Positions 1 through 12,051 of a DNA stretch of 64,000 bases are shown here, in pieces. Positions within the stretch are counted from its first letter, which is position 1. Each line of letters opens with the position of its first letter. The position numbers were made by a program, and so were the translations under genes. The notes beneath the pieces were generated by a model. It was given only the letters and a program-made list of their open reading frames with translations, ran no database searches and was not told where the DNA came from. Source of the DNA: Aegilops tauschii subsp. strangulata (Eukaryota > Streptophyta > Magnoliopsida > Poales > Poaceae); NCBI RefSeq assembly GCF_002575655.3, contig NC_053038.3:146026885-146090884 (forward strand). The letters are read 5' to 3'.

Positions 1-71
1 GTGACTGTTCATCCACGGGCTCCTGTTCATCCAGCCTCCACCACGCGCTACTCCACCGGCTACTGTTCAAC
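1..71 (-). mobile_element. CACTA element subterminal region, outer part (split by copia)
   Basis: This short segment carries the motif CTGTTCATCCA / CACGGGCTCCTGTTC, which resumes at 8805 beyond the copia element. The two stretches are therefore one repeat tract separated by the copia insertion. Joined, they are the subterminal repeat region of a CACTA DNA transposon whose terminus is at 9577 and whose body lies left of the window. No coding sequence is present. Confidence 0.75.
67..71. repeat. Target-site duplication TCAAC, left copy
   Basis: The five bases TCAAC directly precede the left LTR at 72 and recur exactly at 8800-8804 after the right LTR. This is the duplication expected from copia integrase and fixes both ends of the element. 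Confidence 0.93.
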
Positions 72-1806
72 TGTTGGGGAATGTAGTAATTTTAAAAAAA
101 TTCCTACGCACACGCAAGATCATCGTGATGTATACCAACGAGATGGGAGAGTGTTGTCCACGTACCCTCGTAGACCGAAAGCGGAAGCGTTTAACACAAC
201 GCGGTTGATGTAGTCGTACGTCTTCACGATCCGACCGATCAAGTACCGAACGCACGGCACCTCCGAATTTGGCACACGTTCAGCTCGATGACGTCCCTCG
301 AACTCCGATCCAGCCGAGTGTTGAGGGAGAGTTTCGTCAGCACGACGGCGTGGTGACAATGATGATGTTCTACCGACGCAGGGCTTCGCCTAAGCACCGC
401 TACGATATTATCAAGGTGTAATATGGTGGAGGGGGGCACCGCACACGGCTAAGAGATCAATGATCAATTGTGTGTATAGAGGTGCCCCCCTACCCCCGTA
501 TATAAAGGAGCAAGGGGGTTCGGCCGGCCAAGGGGAGAGGCACGCCAGGAGGAGTCCTACTCCTACCGGGAGTAGGACTCCCCCCTTTTCCATGTTGGAC
601 TAGGAGAGAGGGGGGGAAGAGGTGGAGGGGAGGAAGGAAAGGGGGGCCCCGCCCCCCTCTCCTTGTCCTATTCGGACTGGGGGGGAGGGGCATGTGGCCC
701 TGCCCTGGCCTCCTCTCCTCTCCTCCACCTAGGCCCACTAAGGCCCATTAAGTTACCGGGGGGTTCCGGTAACGTCCCGGTACTCCGGAAAAATCCCGAT
801 TTCACCCGGAACACTTCCGATATCCAAACATAGGCTACAAATATATCAATCTTTATGTCTCGACCATTTCGAGACTCCTCGTTATGTCCGTGATCAAATC
901 CGGGACTCCGAACAACCTTCGGTACATCAAAACATATAAACTCATAATATAACTGTCATCGTAACGTTAAGCGTGCGGACCCTACGGGTTCGAGAACAAT
1001 GTAGACATGACCGAGACACCTCTCTGGTCAATAACCAATAGCGGAACCTGGATGCTCATATTGGTTCCCACATATTCTACGAAGATCTTTATCGGTCAGA
1101 CCGCATAACAACATACGTTATTCCCTTTGTCATCGGTATGTTACTTGCCCGAGATTCGATCGTCGGTATCTCAATACCTAGTTCAATCTCGTTACCGGCA
1201 AGTCTCTTTACTCGTTCCGTAATACATCATCCCGCAACTAACTCATTAGTCACAATGCTTGCAAGGCTTATAGTGATGTGTATTACTGAGTGGGCCCAGA
1301 GATACCTCTCCGACAATCGGAGTGACAAATCCTAATCTCGAAATACGCCAACCCAACAAATACCTTTGGAGACACCTGTAGAGCACCTTTATAATCACCC
1401 AGTTACGTTGTGACGTTTGGTAGCACACAAAGTGTTCCTCCGGTAAACGGGAGTTGCATAATCTCATAGTCATAGGAACATGTATAAGTCATGAAGAAAG
1501 CAATAGCAACATACTAAACGATCGAGTGCTAAGCTAACGGAATGGGTCAAGTCAATCACATCATTCTCCTAATGATGTGATCCCGTTAATCAAATGCCAA
1601 CTCATGTCTATGGCTAGGAAACATAACCATCTTTGATCAACGAGCTAGTCAAGTAGAGGCATACTAGTGACACTCTGTTTGTCTATGTATTCACACAAGT
1701 TTTATGTTTCCGGTTAATACAATTCTAGCATGAATAATAAACATTTATCATGATATAAGGAAATAAATAATAACTTTATTATTGCCTCTCGGGCATATTT
1801 CCTTCA
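72..1806 (-). repeat. Copia 3' LTR
   Basis: This 1735-bp LTR reads TGTTGGGGAATG...TTCCTTCA on the plus strand. It is colinear with 7068-8799. By eye the two differ at roughly 35-40 positions plus a few homopolymer indels, about 2 percent, which suggests a fairly young insertion. Confidence 0.95.
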
Positions 1807-1818
1807 GTCTCCCACTTG
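1807..1818 (-). promoter_or_regulatory. Copia polypurine tract
   Basis: Immediately inside the 3' LTR the minus strand reads CAAGTGGGAGAC. This purine-rich run primes plus-strand DNA synthesis during reverse transcription. The same tract lies next to the LTR at 63942. Confidence 0.85.
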
Positions 1819-1839
1819 CACTAGAGTCAATAATCTAGA

Positions 1840-4362
1840 TTACATGGTAATGATTCTTACACCCATGGAGTCTTGGTGCTGATCATGTTTTGCTCGTGGA
1901 AGAGGCTTAGTCAACGGGTCTGCAACATTCAGATCCGTATGTATCTTGCAAATTTCTATGTCTCCCACCTGGACTAAATCCCGGATGGAATTGAAGCGTC
2001 TTTTGATGTGCTTGGTTCTTTTGTGAAATCTGGATTCCTTTGCTAAGGCAATTGCACCAGTATTGTCACAAAAGATTTTCATTGGACCCGATGCACTAGG
2101 TATGACACCTAGATCGGATATGAACTCCTTCATCCAGACTCCTTCATTTGCTGCTTCCGAAGCAGCTATGTACTCCGCTTCACACGTAGATCCCGCCATG
2201 ACACTTTGCTTAGAACTGCACCAACTGACAGCTCCACCGTTCAATGTAAACACGTATCCGGTTTGCGATTTAGAATCGTCCGGATCAGTGTCAAAGCTTG
2301 CATCAACGTAACCATTTACGATGAGCTCTTTGTCACCTCCATAAACGAGAAACATATCCTTAGTCCTTTTCAGGTATTTCAGGATGTTCTTGACCGTTGT
2401 CCAGTGATCCACTCCTGGATTACTTTGGTACCTCCCTGCTAAACTTATAGCAAGGCACACATCAGGTCTGGTACACAGCATTGCATACATGATAGAGCCT
2501 ATGGCTGAAGCATAGGGAACATCTTTCATCTTCTCTCTATCTTCTACAGTGGTCGGGCATTGAGTCTTACTCAATCTCACACCTTGTAATACAGGCAAGA
2601 ACCCTTTCTTTGCTTGATCCATTTTGGACTTCTTCAAAACTTTGTCAAGGTATGTGTTTTGTGAAAGTCCAATTAAGCGTCGTGATCTATCTCTATAGAT
2701 CTTGATGCCCAATATATATGCAGCTTCACCGAGGTCTTTCATTGAAAAGCTCTTATTCAAGTATCCCTTTATGCTATCCAGAAATTCTACATCATTTCCA
2801 ATTAGCAATATGTCATCCACATATAATATCAGAAATGCTACTGAGCTCCCACTCACTTTCTTGTAAATACAGGCTTCTCCAAAAGTCTGTATAAAACCAA
2901 ATGCTTTGATCACACTATCAAAGCGTTTATTCCAACTCCGAGAGGCTTGCACCAGTCCATAAATGGATCGCTGTAGCTTGCACACTTTGTTAGCTCCCTT
3001 TGGATCGACAAAACCTTTCGGTTGCATCATATACAACTCTTCTTCCAGAAATCCATTCAGGAATGCAGTTTTGACATCCATTTGCCAAATTTCATAATCA
3101 TAAAATGCGGCAATTGCTAACATGATTCGGACAGACTTGAGCATCGCTACGGGTGAGAAAGTCTCATCGTAGTCAATCCCTTGAACTTGTCGAAAACATT
3201 TCGCAACAAGTCGAGCTTTATAGACAGTAACATTACCGTCAGTGTCAGTCTTCTTCTTGAAGATCCATTTATTTTCAATGGCTTGCCGATCATCAGGCAA
3301 GTCAACCAAAGTCCATACTTTGTTCTCATACATGGATCCCATCTCAGATTTCATGGCTTCAAGCCATTTTGCGGAATCTGGGCTCACCATCGCTTCTTCA
3401 TAGTTCGTAGGCTCGTCATGGTCTAGTAACATAACCTCCAGAACAGGATTACCGTACCACTCTGGTGCGGATCCTAATATGGTTGACCTACGAGGTTCAG
3501 TAATAACTTGATCTGAAGTTTCATGATCATTATCATTAACTTCCCCACTAATTGGCATAGGTGTCATAGAAACTAGTTTCTGTGATGATCTACTTTCCAA
3601 TAAGGGAGTAGGTACAGTTACCTCATCAAGTTCTACTTTCCTCCCACTCACTTCTTTCGAGAGAAACTCCTTCTCTAGAAAGGATCCATTCTTAGCAATG
3701 AATGTCTTGCCTTCGGATCTGTGATAGAAGGTGTACCCAACAGTCTCCTTTGGGTATCCTATGAAGACACATTTCTCCGATTTAGGTTCGAGCTTATCAG
3801 GTTGATGTTTCTTCACATAAGCATCGCAACCCCAAACTTTAAGAAACGACAACTTTGGTTTCTTGCCAAACCATAGTTCATAAGGCGTCGTCTCAACCGA
3901 TTTCGATGGTGCCCTATTTAGAGTGAATGCAGCCATCTCTAAAGCATAACCCCAAAACGATAGCGGTAAATCAGTAAGAGACATCATAGATCGCACCATA
4001 TCTAGTAAAGTACGATTATGACATTCGGACACACCATTACGTTGTGGTGTTCCGGGTGGCGTGAGTTGCGAAACTATTCCGCATTGTTTCAAATGTAGGC
4101 CAAACTCGTAACTCAAATATTCTCCTCCACGATCTGATCGTAGAAACTTTATTTTCTTGTTACGATGATTTTCAACTTCGCTCTGAAGTTCTTTGAACTT
4201 TTCAAATGTTTCAGACATATGTTTCATTAAGTAGATATACCCATATCTGCTCAAATCATTTGTGAAGGTGAGAAAATAACGATATCCGCCACGAGCCTCA
4301 ATATTCATCGGACCACATACATATGTATGTATGATTTCCAACAAATTAGTTGCTCTCTCCAT
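1840..4362 (-). pseudogene. Copia pol: integrase, reverse transcriptase, RNase H
   Basis: The 840-codon open frame covers the integrase core, reverse transcriptase and RNase H and ends 34 bp inside the 3' LTR. The second integrase acidic residue (FLRSDRGGEYLS) and the glutamate (QRNGVSE) are present. The first aspartate, normally in HTDVCGP, is a tyrosine here (HTYVCGP), so strand transfer should be dead. RT motifs are intact (QMDVKTAFLNG, YVDDILLIGND). RNase H is also intact (GYVDASFD, CEAEYIAASEA). The frame is shifted by about one base relative to the upstream protease frame near 4365-4380, so it is not joined to gag. It could still supply RT/RNase H only if expressed separately. Confidence 0.93.
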
Positions 4363-5020
4363 AGTTCCGGAGAACGGGTGTTTTAGTCATCTTGCCTATG
4401 AGACACGGTTCGCAAGTACCAAGTGATTCATAATCAAGTGATTCCAAAAGTCCATCATTATGGAGTTTCTTCATGCGCTTTACACCGATATGACATAAAC
4501 AGCAGTGCCACAAATAAGTTGCACTATCATTATCAACTCTCCATCTTTTGGCTTCGACATTATGAATATGTGTGTCACTACTACCGAGATTCATTAAAAA
4601 TAGACCACTCTTCAAGGGTGCATGACCATAAAAGCTATTACTCATATAAATAGAGCAACCATTATTCTCTGATTTAAATGAATAACCGTCTCGCATCAAA
4701 CAAGATCCAGATATAATGTTCATGCTTAACGCTGGCACCAAATAACAATTATTTAGGTCTAATACTAATCCCGAAGGTAGATGTAGAGGTAGCGTGCCGA
4801 CGGTGATCACATCGACTTTGGAACCGTTTCCCACGCGCATCGTCACCTCGTCCTTGGCCAGTGTTCGCTTAATCCGTAGTCCCTGTTTCGAGTTGCAAAT
4901 ATTAGCAACAGAACCAGTATCAAATACCCAGGTGCTACTGCGAGCTCTGGTAAGGTACACATCAATAACATGTATATCACATATACCTTTGTTCACCTTG
5001 CCATCCTTCTTATCCGCCAA
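4346..5020 (-). pseudogene. Copia protease and GAG-pre-integrase zinc region
   Basis: This 224-codon frame starts just after the gag zinc knuckle. It contains the aspartic protease active-site region (WVFDTGSVANICNS, with the catalytic D-T-G visible), then the GAG-pre-integrase segment with the H/C zinc-binding pattern (YLWHCCLCHIGVKRM and CEPCLIGKMTKTP). It ends at a frameshift before the integrase core, where homology continues in the next frame at 4362. It is separated from upstream gag by a stop codon in the zinc knuckle. Confidence 0.9.
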
Positions 5021-5805
5021 ATACTTGGGGCAGTTCCGCTTCCAGTGACCAGTCTACTTGCAGTAGAAGCACTCAGTTTCAGGCTTAGGTCCAGATTTGG
5101 GTTTCTTCTCCTGAACAGCAACTTGCTTGCTGTTCTTCTTGAAGTTCCCCTTCTTCTTCCCTTTGCCCTTTTTCTTGAAACTAGTTGTCTTATTGACCAT
5201 CAACACTTGATGCTCCTTTTTGATTTCTACCTCCGCTGCCTTCAGCATTGCGAAGAGCTCGGGAATTGTCTTATTCATCCCTTGCATGTTATAGTTCATC
5301 ACGAAGCTCTTGTAGCTTGGTGGCAGTGATTGAAGAATTCTGTCAATGACGCTATCTTCCGGAAGATTGACTCCCAGTTGAATCAAGTGATTGTTATACC
5401 CAGACATTTTGAGTATATGCTCACTGACAAAACTATTCTCTTCCATCTTGCAGCTGTAGAACTTATTGGAGACTTCATATCTCTCAATCCGGGCATTTGC
5501 TTGAAATATTAACTTCAACTCCTGGAACATCTCATATGCTCCATGACGTTCAAAACGTCGTTGAAGACCCGGTTCTAAGCCGTAAAGCTGGCACACTGAA
5601 CTATCGAGTAGTCATCAGCTTTGCTCTGCCAGACGTTCATAACCTCTGGTGTTGCTCTTGCAGCAGGCCTGGCACCCAGCGGTGCTTCCAGGACGTAATT
5701 CTTCTGTGCAGCAATGAGGATAATCCTCAAGTTACGGACCCAGTCCATATAATTGGTATCATCATCTTTCAACTTTGCTTTCTCAAGGAACGCATTAAAA
5801 TTCAC
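5021..5805 (-). pseudogene. Copia gag, frameshifted and with a stop
   Basis: Gag starts with ATG at 5805 (MNFNAFLEKAKLKDDDTNY), giving 76 codons. Homology then moves to another frame near 5575-5596 and continues for about 180 codons (HGAYEMFQELKLIFQANARI, then ILQSLPPSYKSFVM). A lysine-rich region leads into the CCHC zinc knuckle. The knuckle reads CFYCK, then a TAG stop, then TGHWKRNC, so a single in-frame stop at about 5051-5053 splits the nucleic-acid binding motif. The related fragment at 10530-10600 has a sense codon there. Confidence 0.92.
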
Positions 5806-7067
5806 GGAACAACAGCACGGGCCATCTATCTACAATTAACATAGACAAGCAAGATACTATCAGGTACTAAGTTCATGATAAATTTAAGTTCTATTAATCA
5901 TATTACTTAAGAACTCCCACTTAGATAGACATCCCTCTAATCATCTAAGTGATTACGTGATCCAAATCAACTAAACCATAACCGATCATCACGTGAAATG
6001 GAGTAGTTTCCAGTGGTGAACATCACTATGTTGATCATATCTACTATATGATTCACGCTCGACCTTTCGGTCTCAGTGTTCCGAGGCCATATCTGCATAT
6101 GCTAGGCTCGTCAAGTTTAACCTGAGTATTCTGCGTGTGTTAAACTGGCTTGCACCCGTTGTAGATGGACGTAGAGCTTATCACACCCGATCATCACGTG
6201 GTGTCTGGGCACGACGAACTTTGGCAACGGTGCATACTCAGGGAGAACACTTTTATCTTGAAATTTAGTGAGAGATCATCTTATAATGCTACCGTCAATC
6301 AAAGAAAGATAAGATGCATAAAAGATAAACATCACATGCAATCAATATAAGTGATATGATATGGCCATCATCATCTTGTGCTTGTGATCTCCATCTCCGA
6401 AGCACCGTCATGATCACCATCGTCACTGGCGCGACACCTTGATCTCCATCGTAGCATCATTGTCGTCTCACAAACTATTACTTCTACGACTATCGCTACC
6501 GCTTAGTGATAGAGTAAAACAATTACATGGCGATTGCATTGCATACAATAAAGCGACAACCATATGGCTCCTGTCAGTTGCCGATAACTCGGTTACAAAA
6601 CATGATCATCTCATACAATAAAATTCAGCATCATGTCTTGACCATATCACATCACAACATGCCCTGCAAAAACAAGTTAGACGTCCTCTACTTTGTTGTT
6701 GCAAGTTTTACGTGGCTGCTACGGGCTTAGCAAGAACCGTTCTTACCTACGCATCAAAACCACAACGATAGTTTGTCAAGTTGGTGCTGTTTTAACCTTC
6801 GCAAGGACCGGGCGTAGCCACACTCGGTTCAACTAAAGTGAGAGAGACAGACACCCGCCAGTCACCTTTAAGCAACGAGTGCTCGCAATGGTGAAACCAG
6901 TCTCGCGTAAGCGTACGCGTAATGTCGGTCCGGGCCGCTTCATCTCACAATACCGCTGAACCAAAATATGACATGCTGGTAAGCAGTATGACTTATATCG
7001 CCCACAACTCACTTGTGTTCTACTCGTGCATATAACATCAACGCATAAAACGAGGCTCGGATGCCAC
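5806..7067 (-). other. Copia untranslated leader between PBS and gag
   Basis: No coding sequence is seen in this 1.26 kb stretch. It corresponds to the long 5' leader of BARE-type elements, carrying packaging and dimerisation signals in the family. Part of it (about 6460-7067) is clearly related to 26359-26994, the leader of another element in this window. Confidence 0.8.
7054..7067 (-). promoter_or_regulatory. Primer binding site of the copia element
   Basis: Directly inside the 5' LTR the minus strand reads GTGGCATCCGAGCC. This resembles the initiator-Met tRNA primer site TGGTATCAGAGC used by BARE-type elements, with a few changes. Confidence 0.75.
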
Positions 7068-8799
7068 TGTTGGGGAACGTAGTAATTTCAAAAAAATTCC
7101 TACGCACACGCAAGATCATCGTGATGTATAGCAACGAGAGGGGAGAGTGTTGTCCACGTACCCTCGTAGACCAAAAGCGGAAGCGTTTAACACAACGCGG
7201 TTGATGTAGTCGTACGTCTTCACGATCCGACCGATCAAGTACCGAACGCACGGCACCTCCGACTTCAGCACACGTTCAGCTCGATGACGTCCCTCGAACT
7301 CCGATCCAGCCGAGTGTTGAGGGAGAGTTTCGTCAGCACGACGGCGTGGTGACAATGATGATGTTCTACCGACGCAGGGCTTCGCCTAAGCACCGCTACG
7401 ATATTATCAAGGTGTAATATAGTGGAGGGGGCACCGCACACGGCTAAGAGATCAATGATCAATTGTGTGTATAGAGGTGCCCCCCGCCCCCATATATAAA
7501 GGAGCAAGGGGGGTTCGGCCGGCCAAGGGGAGAGGCGCGCCAGGAGGAGTCCTACTCCTACCGGGAGTAGGACTCCCCCCCCTTTTCCATGTTGGACTAG
7601 GAGAGAGAGGGGGAAGAGGTGGAGGGGAGGAAGGAAAGGGGGGGCGCCGCCCCCCTCTCCTTGTCCTATTCGGACTGGGGGGGCGTGCGGCCCTGCCCTG
7701 GCCTCCTCTCCTCTCTTCCACCTAGGCCCACTAAGGCCCATTAAGTTACCTGGGGGTTCCGGTAACCTCCCGATACTCCGGAAAAATCCCGATTTCACCC
7801 GGAACATCTCCGATATCCAAACATAGGCTTCCAATATATCAATCTTTATGTCTCGACCATTTCGAGACTCCTCGTTATGTCCGTGATCACATCCGGGACA
7901 CCGAACAACCTTCGGTACATCAAAACATATAAACTCATAATATAACTGTCATCGTAACGTTAAGCGTGCGGATCCTACAGGTTCGAGAACTATGTAGACA
8001 TGACCGAGACACCTCTCCGGTCAATAACAAATAGCGGAACCTGGATGCTCATATTGGTTCCCACATATTCTACGAAGATCTTTATCGGTCAGACCGCATA
8101 ACAACATACGTTACTCCCTTTGTCATCGGTATGTTACTTGCCCGAGATTCGATCGTTGGTATCTCGATACCTAGTTCAATCTCGTTACCGGCAAGTCTCT
8201 TTACTCGTTCCGTAATACATCGTCCCGCAACTAACTCATTAGTCACAATGCTTGCAAGGCTTATAGTGATGTGTATTACTGAGTGGGCCCAGAGATACCT
8301 CTCCGACAATCGGAGTGACAAATCCTAATCTCGAAATACGCCAACCCAACAAATACCTTTGGAGACACCTGTAGAGCACCTTTATAATCACCCAGTTACG
8401 TTGTGACGTTTGGTAGCACACAAAGTGTTCCTCCGGTAAACGGGAGTTGCATAATCTCATAGTCATAGGAACATGTATAAGTCATGAAGAAAGCAATAGC
8501 AACATACTAAACGATCGAGTGCTAAGCTAACGGAATGGGTCAAGTCAATCACATCATTCTCCTAATGATGTGATCCCGTTAATCAAATGACAACTCATGT
8601 CTATGGCTAGGAAACATAACCATCTTTGATCAACGAGCTAGTCAAGTAGAGGCATACTAGTGACACTCTGTTTGTCTATGTATTCACACAAGTATTATGT
8701 TTCCGGTTAATACAATTCTAGCATGAATAATAAACATTTATCATGATATAAGGAAATAAATAATAACTTTATTATTGCCTCTAGGGCATATTTCCTTCA
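7068..8799 (-). repeat. Copia 5' LTR
   Basis: This 1732-bp LTR is colinear with 72-1806 and ends TTCCTTCA before the TCAAC duplication. It would contain the element's promoter on the minus strand. A TATATAAAGGAGCAAG stretch near 7493-7510 is in the wrong orientation to be that promoter, so I do not assign a TATA box. Confidence 0.95.
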
Positions 8800-8804
8800 T
8801 CAAC
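8800..8804. repeat. Target-site duplication TCAAC, right copy
   Basis: This is an exact copy of 67-71. Confidence 0.93.
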
Positions 8805-9577
8805 CAGCCCTCTCCACGGGCTCCTGTTCAACCACCCCTCCACGGGCTACTGTTCATCCAGCCATCCACCGTCTACTGTTCATTCTGCCCTCCACGGGGT
8901 GGTCCTGTTCATCCTGCCCTCCACGGGGTCCTGTTCGTCCGGCCCCAACCGGCTCGATCGATCGGGGTCCTGTTCATCCAGAGGCAACACCACGGGGTCC
9001 TGTTCATCCACCCCCACCGGGAACTATTCATCCAACCCCCCCCCCCAGCAACGCTCACTGTTCATCCAGAGGCAGCATCGATCGGCTTCAGTTAGTAGCA
9101 GTAGCGAAGGAATCGCTCGATCGGGTTCAGTTAACAGCCATCGATCGATCGCTCGGGTTCAGTAACGCGTAGCCTGCAGTGCAATCACTCGGGTTCAGTT
9201 AGAGCGCAACGCCTCGCTCGGGTTCAGTTAGAGCCAACGCCTCGCACACACGCGCGTACGTGTACGAGAGAAACGCGCATCGCTCCGCCGCCGACCTCAA
9301 ACCGTAACCGGGAACTCCCCGAAATTTTCCTCGCCCTCGCTTCTACCATGGTTTTTTTCGTCATGGACGGCCCAAAGAATGTCATGCAGCTGCGTCTCCG
9401 GCCCGCCCAGGACGAAAAGCCCATTTTCTGTCATGATTTTTTGTCATAGAAGTAGGAGCCCACCACATCTATGATGATACTGGGTTTTGTCACAATTATC
9501 GTCATAGAAGTGTCATATGTATGACAGAAAAAAATTAGTTCGGCCCAAAATGACACAGATGTGTCTTTTTTTTAGTG
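8805..9577 (-). mobile_element. CACTA element terminus with subterminal repeats
   Basis: On the minus strand the element begins at 9577 with CACTAAAAAAAAGACACATC. A GTCATAGAAGT-rich segment follows, then many degenerate copies of GGATGAACAGGACCCCGTGG and CTGAACCCGAGCGA. Clustered short repeats behind a CACTA terminus are where En/Spm-type transposases bind. The element abuts a copia gag fragment at 9578, so it appears to have inserted into that older copia. The opposite end is outside the window and a target duplication cannot be checked. Confidence 0.85.
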
Positions 9578-11030
9578 CTCCAAAAGCGTTTTGAGCAACA
9601 TGGAGCATATGAGATGTTTCAAGAGCTAAGAATGGTTTTCCAAGCTCATTCCCGGGTAGAGAGATATGAGGTCTCCGACATGTTCTTCAGTTGTAAGATG
9701 GAGGAAAACAGTTTTGTTAGTGAGCATATACTCAAAATGTCTGGGTTGCACAACCGCTTGTCTCAACTAGGAGTTAATCTTTTTTTGAAGGTTAGACAGT
9801 AGGAAAGGCTCCTACTGCAAAAATATATTAATCAAAAACGTTTAGATATTACATGGGGGGAGGGGGGTCTATACAAGATCATAAGAATTTACAAAACGTG
9901 GCTCAGAGGGAGACTATGCTATGGAGTCTAGGAAGTCAGCAATCAGATGTTTCTTGTGGACATGCAGTCTGTCAGCAATGTTCGAGAAATCAGCTATGAA
10001 CCTGGCCCTCCAAGAAGAAAAGGGTGTCACTTGCCGGAAGAAGTTATTGTTCCTTTCTTTCCAGAGACTCCAAGTGGCCACAAGGAAAACGTCCATGAGC
10101 ATTTTTTGATGATATCTGGCTTTCAAGTGGGTCATCATATCTAAGCGGTCTCCAACAGTCGGCCAGGTTATGTTGAGTTCGCACCAGCAGCGCTTACTGA
10201 ATGTGCAATGGAAGAAAAGGTGCTCAACTGTTTCCTCAATATGTTCCCCATAGAGCAAGCAGTCCAGATTAGTCCCGATGTTATTGACAGAATCCTCCAG
10301 TCGCTTCCTCCTAGCTACAAGAGCTTCGTGATGAACTTCAATATGCAAGGGATGGAGAAGACCATTCCTGAGTTATATTCGATGCTAAAATCAGCAGTGG
10401 TGGAGATCAGAAAGGAACATAAAGTGTTGATGGTGAATAAGACCACTAGTTTCAAGAAAGGCAAGGGTAAGAAGAACTTCAAGAAGGAGGACAGGGGAGT
10501 TGTTGCGCACGGTAAGTCAGTTGACGGGAAGAAGCCTAAGACTGAGTGCTTTTATTGCAAGGGAAATGGTCACTGGAAGTGGAACTGCCTCAAGTACTTA
10601 GCGGATAAGAAGGGCGGCAAAGTCAAAGGTATATATGATATACATGTTATTGATGTGTACCTTACCAGCGCTCGTAGTAGCTCCTGGGTATTTGATACTG
10701 GTGCGGTTGCTCACATTTGTAACTCAAAACAGGACCTGCGGAATAAGCGGAGACTGGCGAAGGACGAGGTGACGATGCGCGTCGGTGGTGGTTCCAAGGT
10801 CGATGTGATCGCCGTCGGCACGCTACCTCTACATCTACCTTCGAGATTAGTTTTAAACCTCAATAATTGTTATTTAGTGCCAACTTTGAGCATGAACATT
10901 GTATCTGGATCTCGTTTAATGCAAGATGGCTACTCATTTAAATCCGAGAATAATGGTTGTTCTATTTATATGAGAGATATTTTTTATGGTCATGCCCCGC
11001 TGGTCAATGGTTTATTTTTATTGAATCTCG
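9578..11030 (+). pseudogene. Truncated copia gag-protease fragment
   Basis: The plus-strand protein matches the gag/protease of the copia at 5805-4346. It begins inside gag (FEQHGAYEMFQELRMVFQAH), is split by a LINE at about 9784-10267, and resumes at DVIDRILQSLPPSYKSF. The zinc knuckle is intact here (CFYCKGNGHWKWNC) and so is the protease region (WVFDTGAVAHICNS). Similarity stops at about 11030 after GLFLLNL, where an unrelated gypsy LTR begins. LTRs, integrase and RT are missing. It is older than the CACTA end on its left and than the LINE inside it. Confidence 0.9.
9784..10267 (-). mobile_element. 5'-truncated LINE inserted in copia gag
   Basis: The minus-strand frame 10267-9914 encodes the C-terminal zinc-binding tail typical of plant L1-type LINEs: CLLYGEHIEETVEHLFFHC followed by W-x-L-W-K-E-R-N. 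About 130 bp of 3' UTR follow, then a short A run on the minus strand (T run at about 9781-9787). Endonuclease and RT are absent, the usual 5' truncation from incomplete reverse transcription. The insertion separates gag codons that are adjacent in the intact copia. The exact duplication is unclear. Confidence 0.82.
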
Positions 11031-12051
11031 AACGTGCAGAAAGTTTGATAGCAAGATAATTTGTAACCCACAAGTAACGGTAACGGTAAATAAAGTGCAA
11101 AAAGGTAGCCCAATCCTTTTTGTAGCATAGGCCAGGCCAAAACGGTGTGTTATAATAAACAAAGTGTTCTTGAGGGCACACATGAATTTCATCTAGTCAC
11201 TTTCATCATGTTGGTATTTTCCGCGTTCGCTACTTTGATAATTTGATATGTGGGTGGACTAGTGCTTGGGTGCTGTTACTTGAACAAGCCTCCCACTTAT
11301 GATTAACCCCCTCGCAAACATCTGCAACTATGAAAGAAGTATTAACATAAAATCTAACCATAACATTAAACATATGGCTCCAAATCGGTCCCTTACGAAG
11401 TAACGCATACACTAGGGTTTCAGCTTCTATTACTCTAGCAACCCATCATCTAATAACTACTCCACAATGCATTCCCTTAGGCCCAAAGATGGTGAAGTGT
11501 CTTGTTTAGTCGATGTTCACATGACACCACTAAGGGAATCACAACATACATATCATCAAAATATCGAACACATATCACATTCACATGATTACTTGCAACA
11601 TGACTTCTCCTGTGACCTCAAGAACAAAGGTAACTACTCACAAATGATATTCATGCTCAAGATTAGAGGGGTATTAAATAGCATAATGGATCTGAACATA
11701 TAATCTTCCACCAAATAAACCATATAGTAATCAACTACAAGATGTAATCAACACTACTAGTCACCCACAAGTACCAATTTGAGGTTTTGGTACAAATATT
11801 GAACACACGAGATGAACTAGGGTTTGAGAGGAGATGGTTCTATTCAATATGTTGATGGAGATTGGCCTCCCAAAGATGAGAGGGTTGTTGGTGATGACAA
11901 TGGCTTTGATTTCCCCCTCCAGGAGGGAAGTTCCCCTGGCGGAATCGCTCCGCCGGAGGGCGAAAGTGCTCCTGCCCAAGTTCCGCCTCGAGACGGCGGC
12001 GCTCTGTCCCGAAAGTCCTCTCCTTATTTTTTCTAGGTCAAAATGACTTAT
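11031..12051 (-). mobile_element. Athila-type gypsy LTR, left part (split by CACTA)
   Basis: This is non-coding AT-rich sequence with short GC-rich blocks (TCCCCCTCCAGGAGGGAAG near 11910). I recognise it as part of a long Triticeae gypsy LTR of the Sabrina/Fatima/WHAM kind; the exact family is uncertain. It stops at AAAATGACTTAT and continues at 23959 with TATACCATAAGATGGGCACC, so the CACTA between them interrupts one LTR. The left edge is truncated at the copia fragment. Confidence 0.7.
12049..12051. repeat. Target-site duplication TAT, left copy (CACTA)
   Basis: TAT precedes the CACTA terminus at 12052 and recurs at 23959-23961. Keeping one copy rejoins the LTR as GACTTATATACC. The 3-bp length is that of CACTA elements. 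Confidence 0.8.

Larger units (their letters stand above)
72..8799 (-). mobile_element. Complete Ty1/copia retrotransposon, BARE-1/WIS/Angela type
   Basis: An 8.73 kb LTR retrotransposon lies on the minus strand. It has two long near-identical LTRs, a primer binding site beside the right (5') LTR, a leader, gag-protease-integrase-RT-RNase H in copia order, and a polypurine tract beside the left (3') LTR. A perfect 5-bp TCAAC duplication flanks it. On the minus strand the LTR starts TGAAGGAAATATGCCC and ends CCCCAACA, the signature of the BARE-1/WIS/Angela group. It inserted into CACTA subterminal repeats. The coding region is broken by at least two frameshifts and one stop, so this copy cannot encode a continuous polyprotein. 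Confidence 0.95.

Noticed and set aside
7265..7834. 189-codon minus-strand frame within the copia 5' LTR
   Set aside because: It lies in non-coding LTR sequence; the matching stretch of the other LTR lacks the same open frame.
9914..10348. A single 144-codon gene on the minus strand
   Set aside because: Only 9914-10267 is LINE; the first 27 codons are the antisense of copia gag.
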